Below are positions 1-11,345 of a stretch of DNA of 64,000 nucleotides, piece by piece. Each line of letters opens with the position of its first letter. Positions within the stretch are counted from its first letter, which is position 1. Location: contig OX419756.1 of NCBI GenBank assembly GCA_948567375.1, positions 45,398,333 through 45,462,332 of the forward strand. Reading direction: 5' to 3'. A program made the translations under genes and the position numbers. Below the pieces are notes generated by a model. It was not told the DNA's origin and did not search any database. It saw nothing but the letters and a program-made list of their open reading frames with translations. The DNA is from Lunularia cruciata. Lineage: Eukaryota; Streptophyta; Marchantiopsida; Lunulariales; Lunulariaceae.

Positions 1-622
1 ATCCACCAATGTGAACGCCATCTTTCTTTCTTCTAATCTGCATTCGAGCGACACCAGCAGTGATTCTGTCCCCTTTAACTCCGTGCATAGTGCTCATGAT
101 AGCTTCCATGACAGCTCCATGGCGGAAAAAGGACCTAGCTTCCAGGTGAGTGATCTTACACGCCTCTGGAGGAATCACCGAGGTGTACTTCATGATGTTG
201 AGGTCGTGAATTCCTGCATCTTCCAAGGCTAGATCGTAAGATCCAGTCTCCCATGGATCTGAACCATCACCTGCATCAGTTTGTCCGAATCCTTTGATGT
301 TGAAGAAATGCTTCGGTATTCTGGATCCGAACAAAAGGCCCTGACCTCCGAGAGAGAGCTCCACCATGTTCAGCTGCAGTGCATGTTCCTTGCTCGAGGG
401 ATGTTGCATCTCGAGATGCAATGGAATCGGTGGTGGGGCTTCTTGCTGCCCGAAAGCTGCACTTTTCCCATTGGCTGAGGACTCCACTGGGGAGCACCTC
501 ACTTCCCTAAATTTTCTTTCTGGTAAGGACAAAGAAGTAGAAAGGTTCCGACCATATCTCCTCTTCGATCCAGCACCCAAGACTGGCGAAACTGAAATGG
601 CTCGGGCACCAGCCGCTGCCAT
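1..622 (-). CDS. Pyruvoyl-dependent arginine decarboxylase-like protein (chlamydial AaxB type), plastid-targeted, partial
   Basis: The reading frame starts at ATG 622-620 and runs off the left edge: 207 residues, no stop and no intron. An in-frame stop lies upstream, so this is the first Met. Residues 1 to about 60 are rich in Ala, Ser and Arg with few acidic residues, like a chloroplast transit peptide. From about residue 101 (RIPKHFFNIKGFG) the protein follows the pyruvoyl-dependent arginine decarboxylase fold family: YDLALEDAGI (129-138), NIMKYTSVIPPE (142-153), HGAVMEAIM (168-176). The self-cleavage pair would be Thr147-Ser148; chlamydial AaxB also cleaves at Thr-Ser, whereas archaeal enzymes use Ser-Ser. 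Family role: the Ser becomes a pyruvoyl group and arginine is decarboxylated to agmatine. Plants normally use an unrelated PLP enzyme. The C-terminal part lies outside the window. I am sure of the frame, fairly sure of the family, and less sure of activity and targeting. Confidence 0.8.
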   Translation of the reverse strand, partial: MAAAGARAISVSPVLGAGSKRRYGRNLSTSLSLPERKFREVRCSPVESSANGKSAAFGQQEAPPPIPLHLEMQHPSSKEHALQLNMVELSLGGQGLLFGSRIPKHFFNIKGFGQTDAGDGSDPWETGSYDLALEDAGIHDLNIMKYTSVIPPEACKITHLEARSFFRHGAVMEAIMSTMHGVKGDRITAGVARMQIRRKKDGVHIGG

Positions 623-1058
623 AGCTCTAACACCAGATTCTGGAGTTATCAGATCACAACCAGACTTTCAAACTTTGCCTGAACTGGCAGAAGAACACAA
701 AATGTAGAAGTCACCAGATCGAAATTCTCCAGAGCTTCCAAGTTATGACGAGAACACCACAGGCTTCATGCTCTTATAATCTTAGAGAAGGCACTCAACA
801 ATAATTGATTGAAGTCGCGTCAAATTCCGAACAGGTTGAAGGTGATTTAGGCAGCTAGTTGGTTCGTCCCATGTTAAGTAACACGGGACGTTGACTTCTT
901 ATTCGCTGAAATTGATATTTGACAAGTGGATCGGTGCATGTCTGCCGTGTCCTTGAGCGCGATCCGTTGCCGCAGCCGAATCTACCAATAAACCTCTGAG
1001 TGATGCTCTTTCTCTAACATCTCTTTTTCTCACCTGCCTTGGTACAAGCCCACGTTAT

Positions 1059-1183
1059 CTGTAAGTACAGGACCAGCATTTTGAGTATCCGTCCGGTCCA
1101 TTATCAACCAGTGGCAAGTAGGTCATGAGTCCTACCCAAGCTTGCAACTACGGGTACTCAAAATGCTGGTCCCGTACTTACAC
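1059..1183. repeat. Long hairpin (inverted repeat, ~32-bp arms)
   Basis: The arm at 1061-1092 (begins GTAAGTAC, holds GACCAGCATTTTGAGTA) is repeated as its reverse complement at 1150-1181 with two mismatches, around a spacer of about 57 bases. The spacer holds a smaller palindrome (GTAGG...CCTAC). No ORF crosses it. It could be a MITE-like foldback element or a miRNA/siRNA precursor; the sequence does not decide. Confidence 0.8.
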
Positions 1184-4100
1184 GTACATTTATCTAGCGC
1201 TGAATAAATGTGCGGAATTTCCAAATTTCACAACTCCAGCTTTGATGTTCGTACAGTGAAAGACCCGGACAGTAGTTTTGCTGACTTAATAGTCCAAACG
1301 CAAGCCACTTTGGACCGAATTGTCTTTGCATCCACTGGGATTGAACGTCTTAGAGAGCGACGCTACACTGAACAGAATTCTTTCTTCGAGCAGAATTACA
1401 TACAATGTTTTCTGAGAATCTATCCTGATTTACGAGTCATTCCATAATAATTCTGTACTGCATTTTCGAGTACACCTTCTGTTTTGCGGTCCAGCCCAGG
1501 ACACACGATGTTGACATACTTTCATGAAAGTCATGTAGTTGTAAATATGGGTTGAGCCGAGCTTGTCCGCGGACACTTTACACTCGCAATGCGCAAGAAA
1601 CTGCCCAAAGATTGGAGAATCGGGGAAAGATCGCCCAGGTCAAGAGATCTGACACTCGGATACAATACCGTCATAGTGCATACTTAATGCGTTTTCTGTT
1701 CATGGTTCTGCTCATCAAGAGAAAACATGAGCATGAACTTTACTCATGGCACGGCCCGGGAAGTAGAAACTTGACAAGTTCAGCAAATTATGACTGTGAT
1801 GTAGTACTACAATCTTGAAGATATTTGATGTATGATTTAGTCGCAGAGACCCTACAAATCAGCGTACTTATGCGTCATATCCAGATTCGATTATTATCAA
1901 ACAGCTTTGGAGTTAGCGCCAGGAACAGGGTAGCTTGTACTGTTCATACTAATCGATTGAAAGAAGAAGAAGTAGTCAATTTGATAGAGAAACATATCCG
2001 TCCGTGTAAGAAGTCTCACCCAACCCGCTTGCATGATCTTTGAAGAATCTGTATCGCAATATTTTACGAGATCATTTGTAAGATGTGAAATCTTCTCTCT
2101 TATTGTCGAGAACGTATCTTAGACGAGTAGCTGACGCTGTCAATTCTCTAACCCATTCCATCCATCCCATACCCTGGCGCTTCGGAACCTTCGCTTTTCA
2201 CACAAAGTACGGAATCTCACTGTCTGAAGAACCTCCAGTTGATTTTTCAGTGCAGGATTTGTCTCTTGGTAGGCTTCTGAGTTACTATCAGGGCTCGTAA
2301 CTCCACTAGCTGGATCAGCAATCAAAGTATTGTACCTTCGCTTTTTATTGCAATTGTTCGCAGTTCTAAAGGTCTCTATCTGGTTTCTTGTCGCATGATT
2401 CCATTCACAACTCTTTCCAAGAGTACAAGTTCAATCTTCAAGTTGTATGTTATTCATAAAAGTGGCTTAAAGGGATTGTTATTGAATATAGAAACATTGC
2501 ATCCAACAGAGTTCATATTGGCAATGGCAATCAACACATCAGGTGGCCACAGCAGGAGCAGCAACTTAGTGACTAGCACTGGTTACTCTTTCTGCTGCCG
2601 TGCATCTTAGTATGTCAACAAAGCAAAGACTATTTGATTCAATTGAACTATCAGATTCTAGACTCAAAACATCACACATTTGGAATGAGACCAGCGGCTG
2701 AAATTCAGTCTAGAGATCCAGAGAAAAAGAATCAAAGGCCTTCAACCGGAACAAACTGTCGTGGAACTTCAGCAATGCAACAAAAAGACGGCAAGGAAGT
2801 AAACTTATACCCATTAGGATACTACTGATCCCAATTGGGATAAGTCTACTTCTTTGCCATCTTCTTGGTGATCCTTGATCCTATGCCATCTTCTGGGTGA
2901 TCCTTGATCCTATTGAAGTTATGTACTTCAATCGCAAGATAGTGTAATCCATTATGCCAATCTACCAAATACTATTTCATACATTGTGCTTCTACAAATG
3001 TAGAAAGATACATCAAACGAAATCACAAAAGCACACACCGCCTCACATCCCGATAACGCTTCTGAAGATGCGTGTGAAATTATTTCACAAGCACGCATCT
3101 TCATAACCACTCATCAAGTGATTGTTTCACATCCTGGTGCTGTTGCTACCTAAAAGCGACGGCTGGTATTCACAGCCGCACGGCATGAACAGGTGACCTC
3201 CGTTGCTGTAAGTAGCCTGTCGTCTCGAACCGGCGGTCCGTTTTCGCGACTTTGTGTGGAGCGAAAGTTCGCGAACATCACGATGAGTTGCAAACGCGTG
3301 TTCTTCCCTCGCAGGTGAAGAAACCGAGACGCAAAAATAAATGAACATGAACATGAAACCGTGCAAATGATACTCGTTGAGATTGTTAATATGTGGAATC
3401 CAAACGCATTAAATCTTTTAAATCACACAAGCACACATCGCCTCATTTACCGAAAAATTGATTACAATTGGAGATACATTTAGAATGGTCTGATGTACGT
3501 CGTTATGCTATTTTATTCACTCGCTTTCGTCAGACAAGAAAACGTTTGTGCTATATTATGTGCGTGCGTTTTCCGGTCCTTGTGACCATGGTAATTTCAA
3601 TTTTCAATTTCATAAATATTAATATAAAAAGCTTCGTGATTGATAAATTACTTTAAATTCATTAATCAAACATGAATATGGACCTATATATTGTGTGTGG
3701 GAATCTAGGTTCGATTTAATATACTAAACGTGGGATATATTAGCGTTTCTAATATTATGAATCCTTTACGTCTCAAATCTTTCAACTTAGAGAGCTGAAT
3801 GGAGAATTATTTTCTGAAATTTTCTGAAAATAAATGACTCTGTTCTAAGTTTTAAATATTTTAATTTGGAAAAAATCTTAATGTTCTAGATATTTTTTCA
3901 TCACTCAAATATTTTAATCATGTGCATATTCATTTTTTAAGTTACACAGCACAGAATTATAAATACGAGCAAACCTTAATTTCATGCGCAATATTCTACT
4001 ATAACTTATTTGCAGACTTGAATACTATTAAACAGATATATATTATCAGATTATATTAGCAGAAAAACGATTATTTATTCTCTTACGATAATGCATCGAG

Positions 4101-4620
4101 CTATTACTGTAACATATGACTTAGTTCAAAGTAGGTAATTATTGTAAAACAAATAAATCCATGAGAATACCCAGTCGGACTACTATAATGAGTATTTAAT
4201 CTTTTACATGTTTATATGCTTGGAAGCACCTACAATCGGAATGATTCTAACTCTAACTTTTGTTTTATACAATAACATGTGGGGAATTCACATACAATTC
4301 TTATTAAAGGTTATGAGTTCTCAAATTCCATGGATAAGTGACGGAGAAATTCTATCAAGAATGGCAAATCTATGTCATTCTTTACGCTCTTTTTCCCCAA
4401 GTATCTTCATCCATCACTTTTTACTTGGATACATACATGATCGAGTTCTCAGGTACTTATCTCAAGATGAAAAAAGGAACTAACGCGAATTAACGTGCCA
4501 CAAATAACGTACTGCTTTGTATCAAGAAGTTTGCATATTATGATTTTTTGTAGAAGGTGATGGAACTAGTTAACATAGCATGAGAAGCGGATGGGTTATG
4601 CACATTTCATACACATAGAT
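1184..4620. other. Intergenic stretch, no gene recognised
   Basis: Only short ORFs (under 100 codons) occur on either strand, and none resembles a known family. The part from about 3.4 to 4.6 kb is AT-rich. A small 29-bp tandem duplication lies at 2855-2912 (unit begins TGCCATCTTCT). I see no RNA gene or clear promoter here. Confidence 0.5.
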
Positions 4621-4834
4621 TTGTAGGAGATCATCGAATGTTCCGGCAGTGATGCAGAAGTTACAAAACTGCAGTGCATCGTTCAATTGACAGGAGAAGA
4701 ACACCATGCTGATAGACAGCAAACGTTTTGTAGGAGATCATCGAATGTTCCGGCAGTGATGCAGAAGTTACAAAACTGCAGTGCATCGTTCAATTGACAG
4801 GAGAAGAACACCATGCTGATAGACAGCAAACGTT
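4621..4834. repeat. Perfect 107-bp tandem duplication
   Basis: Bases 4621-4727 are repeated without a difference at 4728-4834 (unit starts TTGTAGGAGATCATCGAATG and ends CAGCAAACGTT). It lies about 470 bases beyond the stop of the TSPO gene, in its 3' flank. The perfect identity suggests either a recent event or an assembly artefact. No coding function is seen. Confidence 0.95.
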
Positions 4835-5300
4835 GCAAGGGTTTCTAAGCTTCAGAATATTCAAGATAACACAGCATACCACGAGTTCAACAGAGTGGGA
4901 TGTTTCAGAATGCGAACAGATTCTCCAACTCAGGAGAGTTCGACACAGTCAAATGGATTCACCATGTGATTTTTAGACAGATTCTCATTAAACGGAACAT
5001 TCTGTCCTTAGTAAAATCGCAGCCATACTATACATGCCTCAAGTACACCACCTTTTCAGATCTACAAGCCAATTCCAATCGCAGAACTTCAAAACTGACG
5101 TCCACCGGATCGCTTCTACTCCCAGATTATTGACAAAATATAACACCTGCCGTTCTCCTGTCTCGCGCGTATAGACCTGGCCCGTCGACCAGAAGAAACA
5201 TATGTACAGGACCCAATTTAGCACGTCTTGTCGATACCCATGTCCCTGGACCAGTTTACCTCGAGGCTGCACAGTCAATTGAGAAGAATATCCCTCCACC

Positions 5301-6203
5301 TTACTGTGCATGTGGATGTTGCTCAGCGACTGCAGTCTCACCTCCAGCTCCTCGGTTCACATACCACAGGTTGAAGTTGATAGCAGTGGCGAAAATCACC
5401 CATGCAAGGTATGGCTTCATCAGATTGGCAGCTACGTGATTCACGGGCTGGAAAGCGGCAATTGTGGCAGCAAGAACAACGACCAAGGCAACAATGTCAA
5501 CCAGGGCAAACCCCAAGTTCTGCTTCCCGAAGAATAAAACAGGCCAGAGGAGATTCAACAACAACTGGGTTGTGTAAAGCATCAGTGGCTTGCCCTGTGT
5601 TTGCCAGCCTCCCTCGGCCCATACCAACCAGGAAGCGAGTCCCATAAGAGGATACAAAATGCTCCATGTTCCACCGAAAATGAAACCGGGTGGTTGCCAT
5701 GATGGCTTCTTTAGGGCAGAAAACCATGGAGTATTCGGAGAGTTCACGAAACCATCTATCGATCCAAGAATCAATGGAATCGCCACAGCGACCAAAAGGC
5801 TCTTCACTCCGGGCTTCGAAACTGTCGCTCGGACATAATTTCTCGTCTTCTTTACAGTCTCGCTCGACTCATTCGCTGCGATCTGGGGATCGCGTGAGCG
5901 CTTTGCTAATCCTTCGGCAGACGACATTCTCAGACCTGTAAATTCCTTCCGAACAACTGAAGACTTAGACAACTGCAACCTTCTGTCAAAGCTGGCACAA
6001 ACTAAGTTTGTACACCTAACACTTGAATTTCTCACAATAACTAACTCACGCCTAGAGGAAATTGCTGTAGGAGAGCATGAAAGAGAGGAAGAAGCGAGGA
6101 TTGCTGGCATAGGAGACATCCTGCGACGTATATGAACAAAGAATCGCTGATGTGCAGGAATCCAGGGCACAGTTGATGGTGTGAATCTGTACGAAGAAGT
6201 CAT
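5301..6203 (-). CDS. TSPO: TSPO/MBR family translocator protein (tryptophan-rich sensory protein) with long N-terminal extension
   Basis: A single uninterrupted frame of 300 codons. Residues 130-285 form the five-helix TSPO domain: helix 1 around 133-152, then KKPSWQPPGFIFGGTW (165-180) with the Trp- and Pro-rich loop typical of the family, then TQLLLNLLWPVLFF (212-225), VDIVALVVVLAATIAAF (235-251) and the last helix 264-281. LWYVNR (279-284) fits the cholesterol/porphyrin-recognition (CRAC-like) pattern. Family members sit in membranes and bind porphyrins, haem or sterols; the plant protein is stress-induced and linked to tetrapyrrole and lipid control. Residues 1-129 are an extension rich in Ser and Arg, longer than the ~40 residues of Arabidopsis TSPO, and could be an organelle presequence; Met29, Met32 and Met93 are alternative starts. 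No intron is needed. The C terminus ends in a short hydrophilic tail. Confidence 0.93.
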   Translation of the reverse strand: MTSSYRFTPSTVPWIPAHQRFFVHIRRRMSPMPAILASSSLSCSPTAISSRRELVIVRNSSVRCTNLVCASFDRRLQLSKSSVVRKEFTGLRMSSAEGLAKRSRDPQIAANESSETVKKTRNYVRATVSKPGVKSLLVAVAIPLILGSIDGFVNSPNTPWFSALKKPSWQPPGFIFGGTWSILYPLMGLASWLVWAEGGWQTQGKPLMLYTTQLLLNLLWPVLFFGKQNLGFALVDIVALVVVLAATIAAFQPVNHVAANLMKPYLAWVIFATAINFNLWYVNRGAGGETAVAEQHPHAQ

Positions 6204-7234
6204 TCTAAAGTTCTGTCATAAGTAGACACGAGGCAGGAAGACATCCACGTGTCTTGCATGCAAGCAGGACATACGTTCCACTTGTCTTGAATTCCCTCAG
6301 TGGTGATCTGGTTCTCGCCAATACTCGGTCCTTCCCTTCAACGGCATGCGGACCGATATCACAGATGTCCAGTGCAACCCGTAGTGTTATGTCCGTGGCG
6401 ACCTTAGATTGACTGAATGTGATCATTGTCATTTGTCTGTAAAATTTGGACTGTTGTTAGCTGCCTCATGTTGTACATCTTAAGTCAGCCTCAACTTTTC
6501 CGAATTGCATGTCTGGAATTTGGTGGAGTACCTGTATGACATGCCAGCTGAATGTTTTGGGTGATGACTATGAATTGTGGAGCTAACTTATGCGGTGTCG
6601 TTTGAGGTTTACATGGGAAGACGAACGTCATGCATGCGAGGAAGGGCCGCTATTTGAACTCAAAACTACCGGGACATTGAGCATCAGTGGTGAATTGTAA
6701 CTTCTTGGCAATTGACGATAGGGTGACTTTGAGCGAACAAAATCAGTTGATCGTGGCCAAATATACAAGAGGTTGATAATGAAATTGTGGTCGAGTATTA
6801 GTTGTGCACTGCACCTCGCCTCTCTGCATGAGGCTTGGCATATTAGTTGTGCACTGCCTCTCCTCTATGTAGATGCACCTCGCCTCGGATAGAGATGGTA
6901 TATGAAATTGTTATAATTTTTTGAAATATCTTTGATAAGTTTGTTAAAAGAATAATCCACTTAAAAGTAATAATTGGATTATTTTGGATTTTAATTGGAT
7001 TATTCTTTTAATAACTGAAAATTATAACAATTTCAAAATTCTTCTATCAAGTAGTGGGGTGTTTAGTAGTGGTAGGCGAATTCTCACATGGACAAAGATA
7101 CAAGTGTATTAGATTAATTGTTATTAGAAAGATCTTTTGTGTTTGGTTAGGCACACTATTATTTTTTAGCATCAATTTTAATTCCAAGAGCATTTTAATC
7201 CACATCAATTTGGAATAATTACACGGGGAAATGG
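6204..7234. other. Intergenic stretch upstream of TSPO
   Basis: No protein or RNA gene recognised. The interval should contain the TSPO promoter. A short repeat of an ATTAGTTGTGCACTGC sequence occurs near 6800 and 6846, and a foldback element (listed separately) lies at 6902-7035. Confidence 0.5.
6902..7035. repeat. AT-rich foldback element (MITE-like)
   Basis: TGAAATTGTTATAATTTT at 6902-6919 returns as its reverse complement at 7018-7035. Further in, GTTAAAAGAATAATCCA (from about 6943) pairs with a second inverted copy ending near 7012. The left arm carries an extra ~15 bases. There is no coding capacity. This is typical of a small non-autonomous DNA element, but I see no certain target-site duplication. 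Confidence 0.65.
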
Positions 7235-9960
7235 TTAGGCTATATCTCTAAGTATCAAAGCGCTCCTAGATATCCATCCCAAGTGGATCAACCTAAGGTG
7301 GATGTTGAGAATGTTTTTAATAGCATCTCTAAAACATCCATCTATCGAGCGCTTAAGGAGGTAGATGGATCTTTGACGAGTCTCATTCTTTTTGTGCAGT
7401 GGTTCTATGGCTCTCCTGCTTCCCTTTATTACCAATATGGTTGATCATAGAAAGGAATCACCATCTTGGAGTCAGTTGTCAATAACGATAGGGAGATTTT
7501 GTTTACCATGGCTCATTTCAGAGCTCTCTTATTTACTACTTTAGCCATGCCAGGTTTTGTATTTCTCTCTTTGGCAGACTATACACATATTGTGGGCCCT
7601 TTAGATCAGACTAGGTATGCCTTTGATCATTTAACTACCAAGTTACATCTTGTAAGCTTGAGAGTCAAGATGTCAAAGTGCAAAGTATGGTCATATTCAG
7701 GTATCCTCCAAACCTTGAGCTTCCAAAGGGATGTCACATCTACATACGGACTACGCATCCTTGGAATGCCAATAGGATTCAAAGGATTTTGTCACATGCT
7801 TCTTAGACGTTGTCCTTGTAGAGGATATTCTCCATGTGAATGACCTTCCTCTACGAGGAGATCCGGAGGTAGCATTTGGTATACTTTCCTCCGATATTGC
7901 CCATCGACCGACTTATGTTCTCCACATGGTTCCTTCCTTGACTTTCCTATCACATCTAAGAGCTTTTGATAGGAGATTAGGGGAGTTTTTTTTGAGATTG
8001 TCGGAAATTTGAGTGTGTGAAGGTGTAATACTCCGAGGACAAGAGAAGAGAGAAAACACATTGCACACTCAAACATTCTATGCCCCAAGGGAGCACCTTC
8101 TCTTTATTATATAGACAAAGAGGATCTCTTCCAAGGAAGCTCCACCATAGGATTAGGGACACAGATAGGTGACATGTCAGCAAGCTCCACCCTTGGATTA
8201 CTTACTTGGATGGGTGACCTGTCTGGTCTAGGTCCTATCTGGTTGGTCAAACAAGCTTTGACCAGAGGGAATCTTTTAGGGAATCTTCTTGTAGGAATCT
8301 TAGAATCACGTGAGTAAGGTACCATTGGAAAGCTCTCGACGAGACAAAGCAAGGGGGAGGGAAGGCCAGCCTCTCCTCTGTTGGGGGGGGGGGGAATCTG
8401 CACATTTTTTAGGCCTAATTCATCCGTTTAGGCCTTCGAAATTGCCCTCAAAGATTTCAAGCATATTGCGGTTCCTACTCTATTAGTAGAAGTCCACTTT
8501 TTGTGATACCTCTTTCTGATCTGTTTAGTCCACCATGTGTAACATCCTTCTAGATGTTACTAAACCAATTCTCTTTTAAATCATATGTCTAGCTATTGGT
8601 TCTAAGGTTCTCAAGTCTATTTCAGTATCTGCCCTATTAGTAGAAGTACTCTTTTGGTGATATTTCTATCTGATCTGTTTTGACCATCATGTATAACATC
8701 ATTCTAGAAGTTACCAAACCGAATTTCACATCTAGATCATATGGCTAACCCTTGGTATTACAGAAGGGGGATTTTGCATGCTGATAAATATTTCTATCGA
8801 TCTCGTGCGGAGGGGCAGATCTGTTATCTATGGAAAAGATTGCACCTATAGCATTTTGGGTTGTTGTTCTCTCTTTGCACCCTTACTTTCCTCACGTTTT
8901 GTGATTGCTGAAAGGCCAATTTTGGAGACATATGTGACCAAGGTCGAGGATGGATCCTTTTCTCTCTAGGTGTTATTGCGGCAAACGAGATATTATCTCC
9001 ATGGGCACGGGAAGTCGTTCCATCCTTTGCTTCAATATTGTCAAAGTGGACCAAAGGTTTGCCATCTTCCTTGATGGAGCGACAGTGTAAGCATGCACTA
9101 CATTCTCTAAAAATTGACTTGTCCATTCCTCGGGCCACTAGAGCACATCTTTGCTCTTGCTCCAACAAGGGTGCAGACTCTTGGATCCAAGCTCGACCAT
9201 GCATGAAGGCATTCCGACTCGCACCAGCCATCTTCTCTACAACAATGAGGTTTTGCCTAGGTTTGGTCCACTCATATGCATCTTCATTACTCACTTGTGA
9301 GTGTGGCTCTACACTAGATATAACATCAGTCCATATGACGGAGTGTTCTTTTGGAGGATAGAGGATAGCTACCCATGATGCCATCAAGGATATAGTGTTT
9401 ATTATGGCACGAGAGAGTGGATACCTTGCTTGGGGGAGTATTAGTATGCTTTGCAGACGACACATGTAAGAGCAAACTTATACTTGGTCCAAGATGATCA
9501 TGTGACAATGGCAGATGTTGTGGTGACTGATCCTATGAGTGATGCAAGTTTAGAGTGAGTGATTACTCATACTCCTAGATGGACTATGAACAAAGCAATA
9601 GCATGCAAAGTCTCCAGGTTTAGAGGTATACAGCGAGGTCACCTCTTTGTTCCTCTAGCTTAGGAGTTATATGGAGATTTGGATATGGCATTTGATACAT
9701 TTGCCAAAGAGCCTATCATATTAGACGGCAAGGGATATCATTCTCAATTTCATATTTTGTAACATACTTTAGATAAAATAAAATGTGCAATCCATAAGAG
9801 AGCAATCACATTAAGTGATGCTTCTTTAAATATTCTCTACGTCCATAGACCTTCCGCCTTGCATAGCTCATATCTCTTAGGTGCGGTGAGGTAGATTTCT
9901 CTCCTCAATACTATTTGGGCCAACCGATACTATTTTGTCTCTCCCTTCTAGGCCTTGATT
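7235..9960 (+). pseudogene. Decayed non-LTR (LINE-type) reverse transcriptase, interrupted
   Basis: Fragments in all three plus frames line up in order as one reverse transcriptase. 7300-7440 reads KVDVENVFNSISK ... WFYGSPASLYYQYG (palm and fingers). 7500-7690 reads MAHFRALLFTT ... LADYTHIVGP, where the catalytic ADD box has become ADY. 7830-7990 continues the thumb region (RGDPEVAFGILSSDI). 9030-9360 reads RAHLCSCSNKGADSWIQARP ... CECGS, the Cys/His-rich C-terminal region, and 9370-9700 adds a further remnant. Several stops and frameshifts separate the pieces. About 950 bases between 8000 and 8960 contribute no clear RT sequence and may be an insertion. The element is dead. The exact LINE clade cannot be named from the sequence. 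Confidence 0.65.
8478..8755 (+). repeat. Diverged ~150-bp tandem repeat
   Basis: CTATTAGTAGAAGT followed by TTTGTGATA, TCTGATCTGTTT, AACATC.TTCTAGA.GTTAC and ATCATATG.CTA appears from about 8478 and again from about 8630, with scattered differences. It lies between the two halves of the dead reverse transcriptase and carries no ORF of note. Confidence 0.65.
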
Positions 9961-11345
9961 GGGTCTTCCCATCTTTCACGTGTTCTACATGGTAGCCTTA
10001 TTAGAAGAACTGATTAGTTGTACTATTGTGATTACTTCTGGAGAGCGTTCGGAGAACAGCATAAGCGATCGACTCCATATACACTGAATTCCCTGGAATC
10101 TAGACGTTCTTTCCGTACTTAAATTACAGGACATACCGCCTTCGTGCCGGTATTCGTCGTCCTGGCTGGCTTTGAAGTGACTGACACGGGAATTCTCTAC
10201 GAAGACTTTGAATGTTAGAACACGTTGTGAATGTGGTGCGTTGAGCCATCTGCCGACATGCACTGTCAGTTAATAATCGGTTTAAACTACGGCAATCCTA
10301 AATTCCAAGTGACAAGATTAATTAATTGCAATAGTCATTGCTGCATATCGCCGCCTGATGAGTGTCCACGAAACGCCCTTGTTAGTCATCATGTGGAACA
10401 AACCGGTGATTGAATGCGCTACCTGTACGTGATGAAAATCCAAACGAGGTAGAATGCTAGGGTTATTTCTTTGCCCACTGTCCGTTTATAGCTTTTTCAA
10501 AACCCACCAGTTTCTGCGCCGATGAACTTTGACAGCATATTTCGGACTTTGGTAAGCAGGGTGAAAGGCAAATTCTGTTGTCTCAAAGTTTGTAATCATC
10601 ATCGTATGCCCGTACTCAGTGGGACAAAATTTATGGATATATCTTCCGATTTCGATTCCTCCGCTCCACTACTGTCCGCGTGTTTAACCAAGATGAATTA
10701 TCCAAAGTGCCATACTTCGCACTCGCTTGTATAATAAAATTCTCCCAGAGAAGACGGACGGCATTCAACCTATATCTTGGGTCAGATTAGGGGATCTACA
10801 CCGTGGACAACCAGCGTCTTGATCAAATTAGGTCACAGACTTACCTCCTCATACGTAGATCTAGGACTTCGTCCATGCATTGACAGTCAAGGATCGGAAC
10901 ACCCTCTTTCCGGTGTACGATCTTTGTATTCCCACAGGAGAAATCCAAAGTAGATATAAGAAGGAAACGAACTCTTGAAAAAGTGATGGTAGTTGATTCC
11001 TCGAGGTTATTATTGATTTGTGTGAAAACTTGTGTGTACACTGACATGTGGATCCATCTTCAAGAAGCTAGCTAAAATAAAACTGTCACCTAATTCTTGG
11101 CTAAAGATTGACATGACGGAGGAAATGTAAAGGAATCCTTTGCGAAAGAGATCTACACCTAGAACATTACATCCCTGACTCCCTCGCACATGCTACTTTT
11201 TTCACCCGACAAGAATAGAGCAAGAATAGAACAAGAAAGAACTTTTTTCACCTGAACCCGACAAGAATAGTGGAATTCATTCTCGTTCAAAGAATGTGTT
11301 CACTTTTGTACATGGATCGCCACCAGGTATTTCTTCACTGGTAGA
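9961..11345. other. Intergenic stretch with possible unassigned minus-strand exons
   Basis: No gene is recognised. On the minus strand an open stretch at about 10845-10950 (ends DEVLDLRMRR) is followed by a strong GTAAGT donor, and another at about 10136-10240 (SHFKASQDDEYRHEG) by GTATGT. They could be exons of a small unknown gene or chance. The end nearest 11345 is the 3' flank of the methyltransferase gene. Confidence 0.3.

Noticed and set aside
1-622. Bacterial contamination as the source of the decarboxylase-like frame
   Set aside because: The domain has a long plant-like N-terminal extension and is continuous with eukaryotic genes and repeats in this window.
5039-5341. 100-codon minus-strand ORF after TSPO
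   Set aside because: It overlaps the TSPO coding end in another frame and lies in the 3' UTR; no domain.
7999-8402. LTR-like block (starts TGTCGGAAATTTGAG, has TATATAGAC) between the halves of the dead reverse transcriptase
   Set aside because: No second copy and no target-site duplication in the window, and the right end is unclear; kept only as a note.
8824-9465. 213-codon minus-strand ORF
   Set aside because: It is antisense to the C-terminal part of the LINE-type reverse transcriptase, whose plus-strand frame carries the recognisable Cys/His motif.
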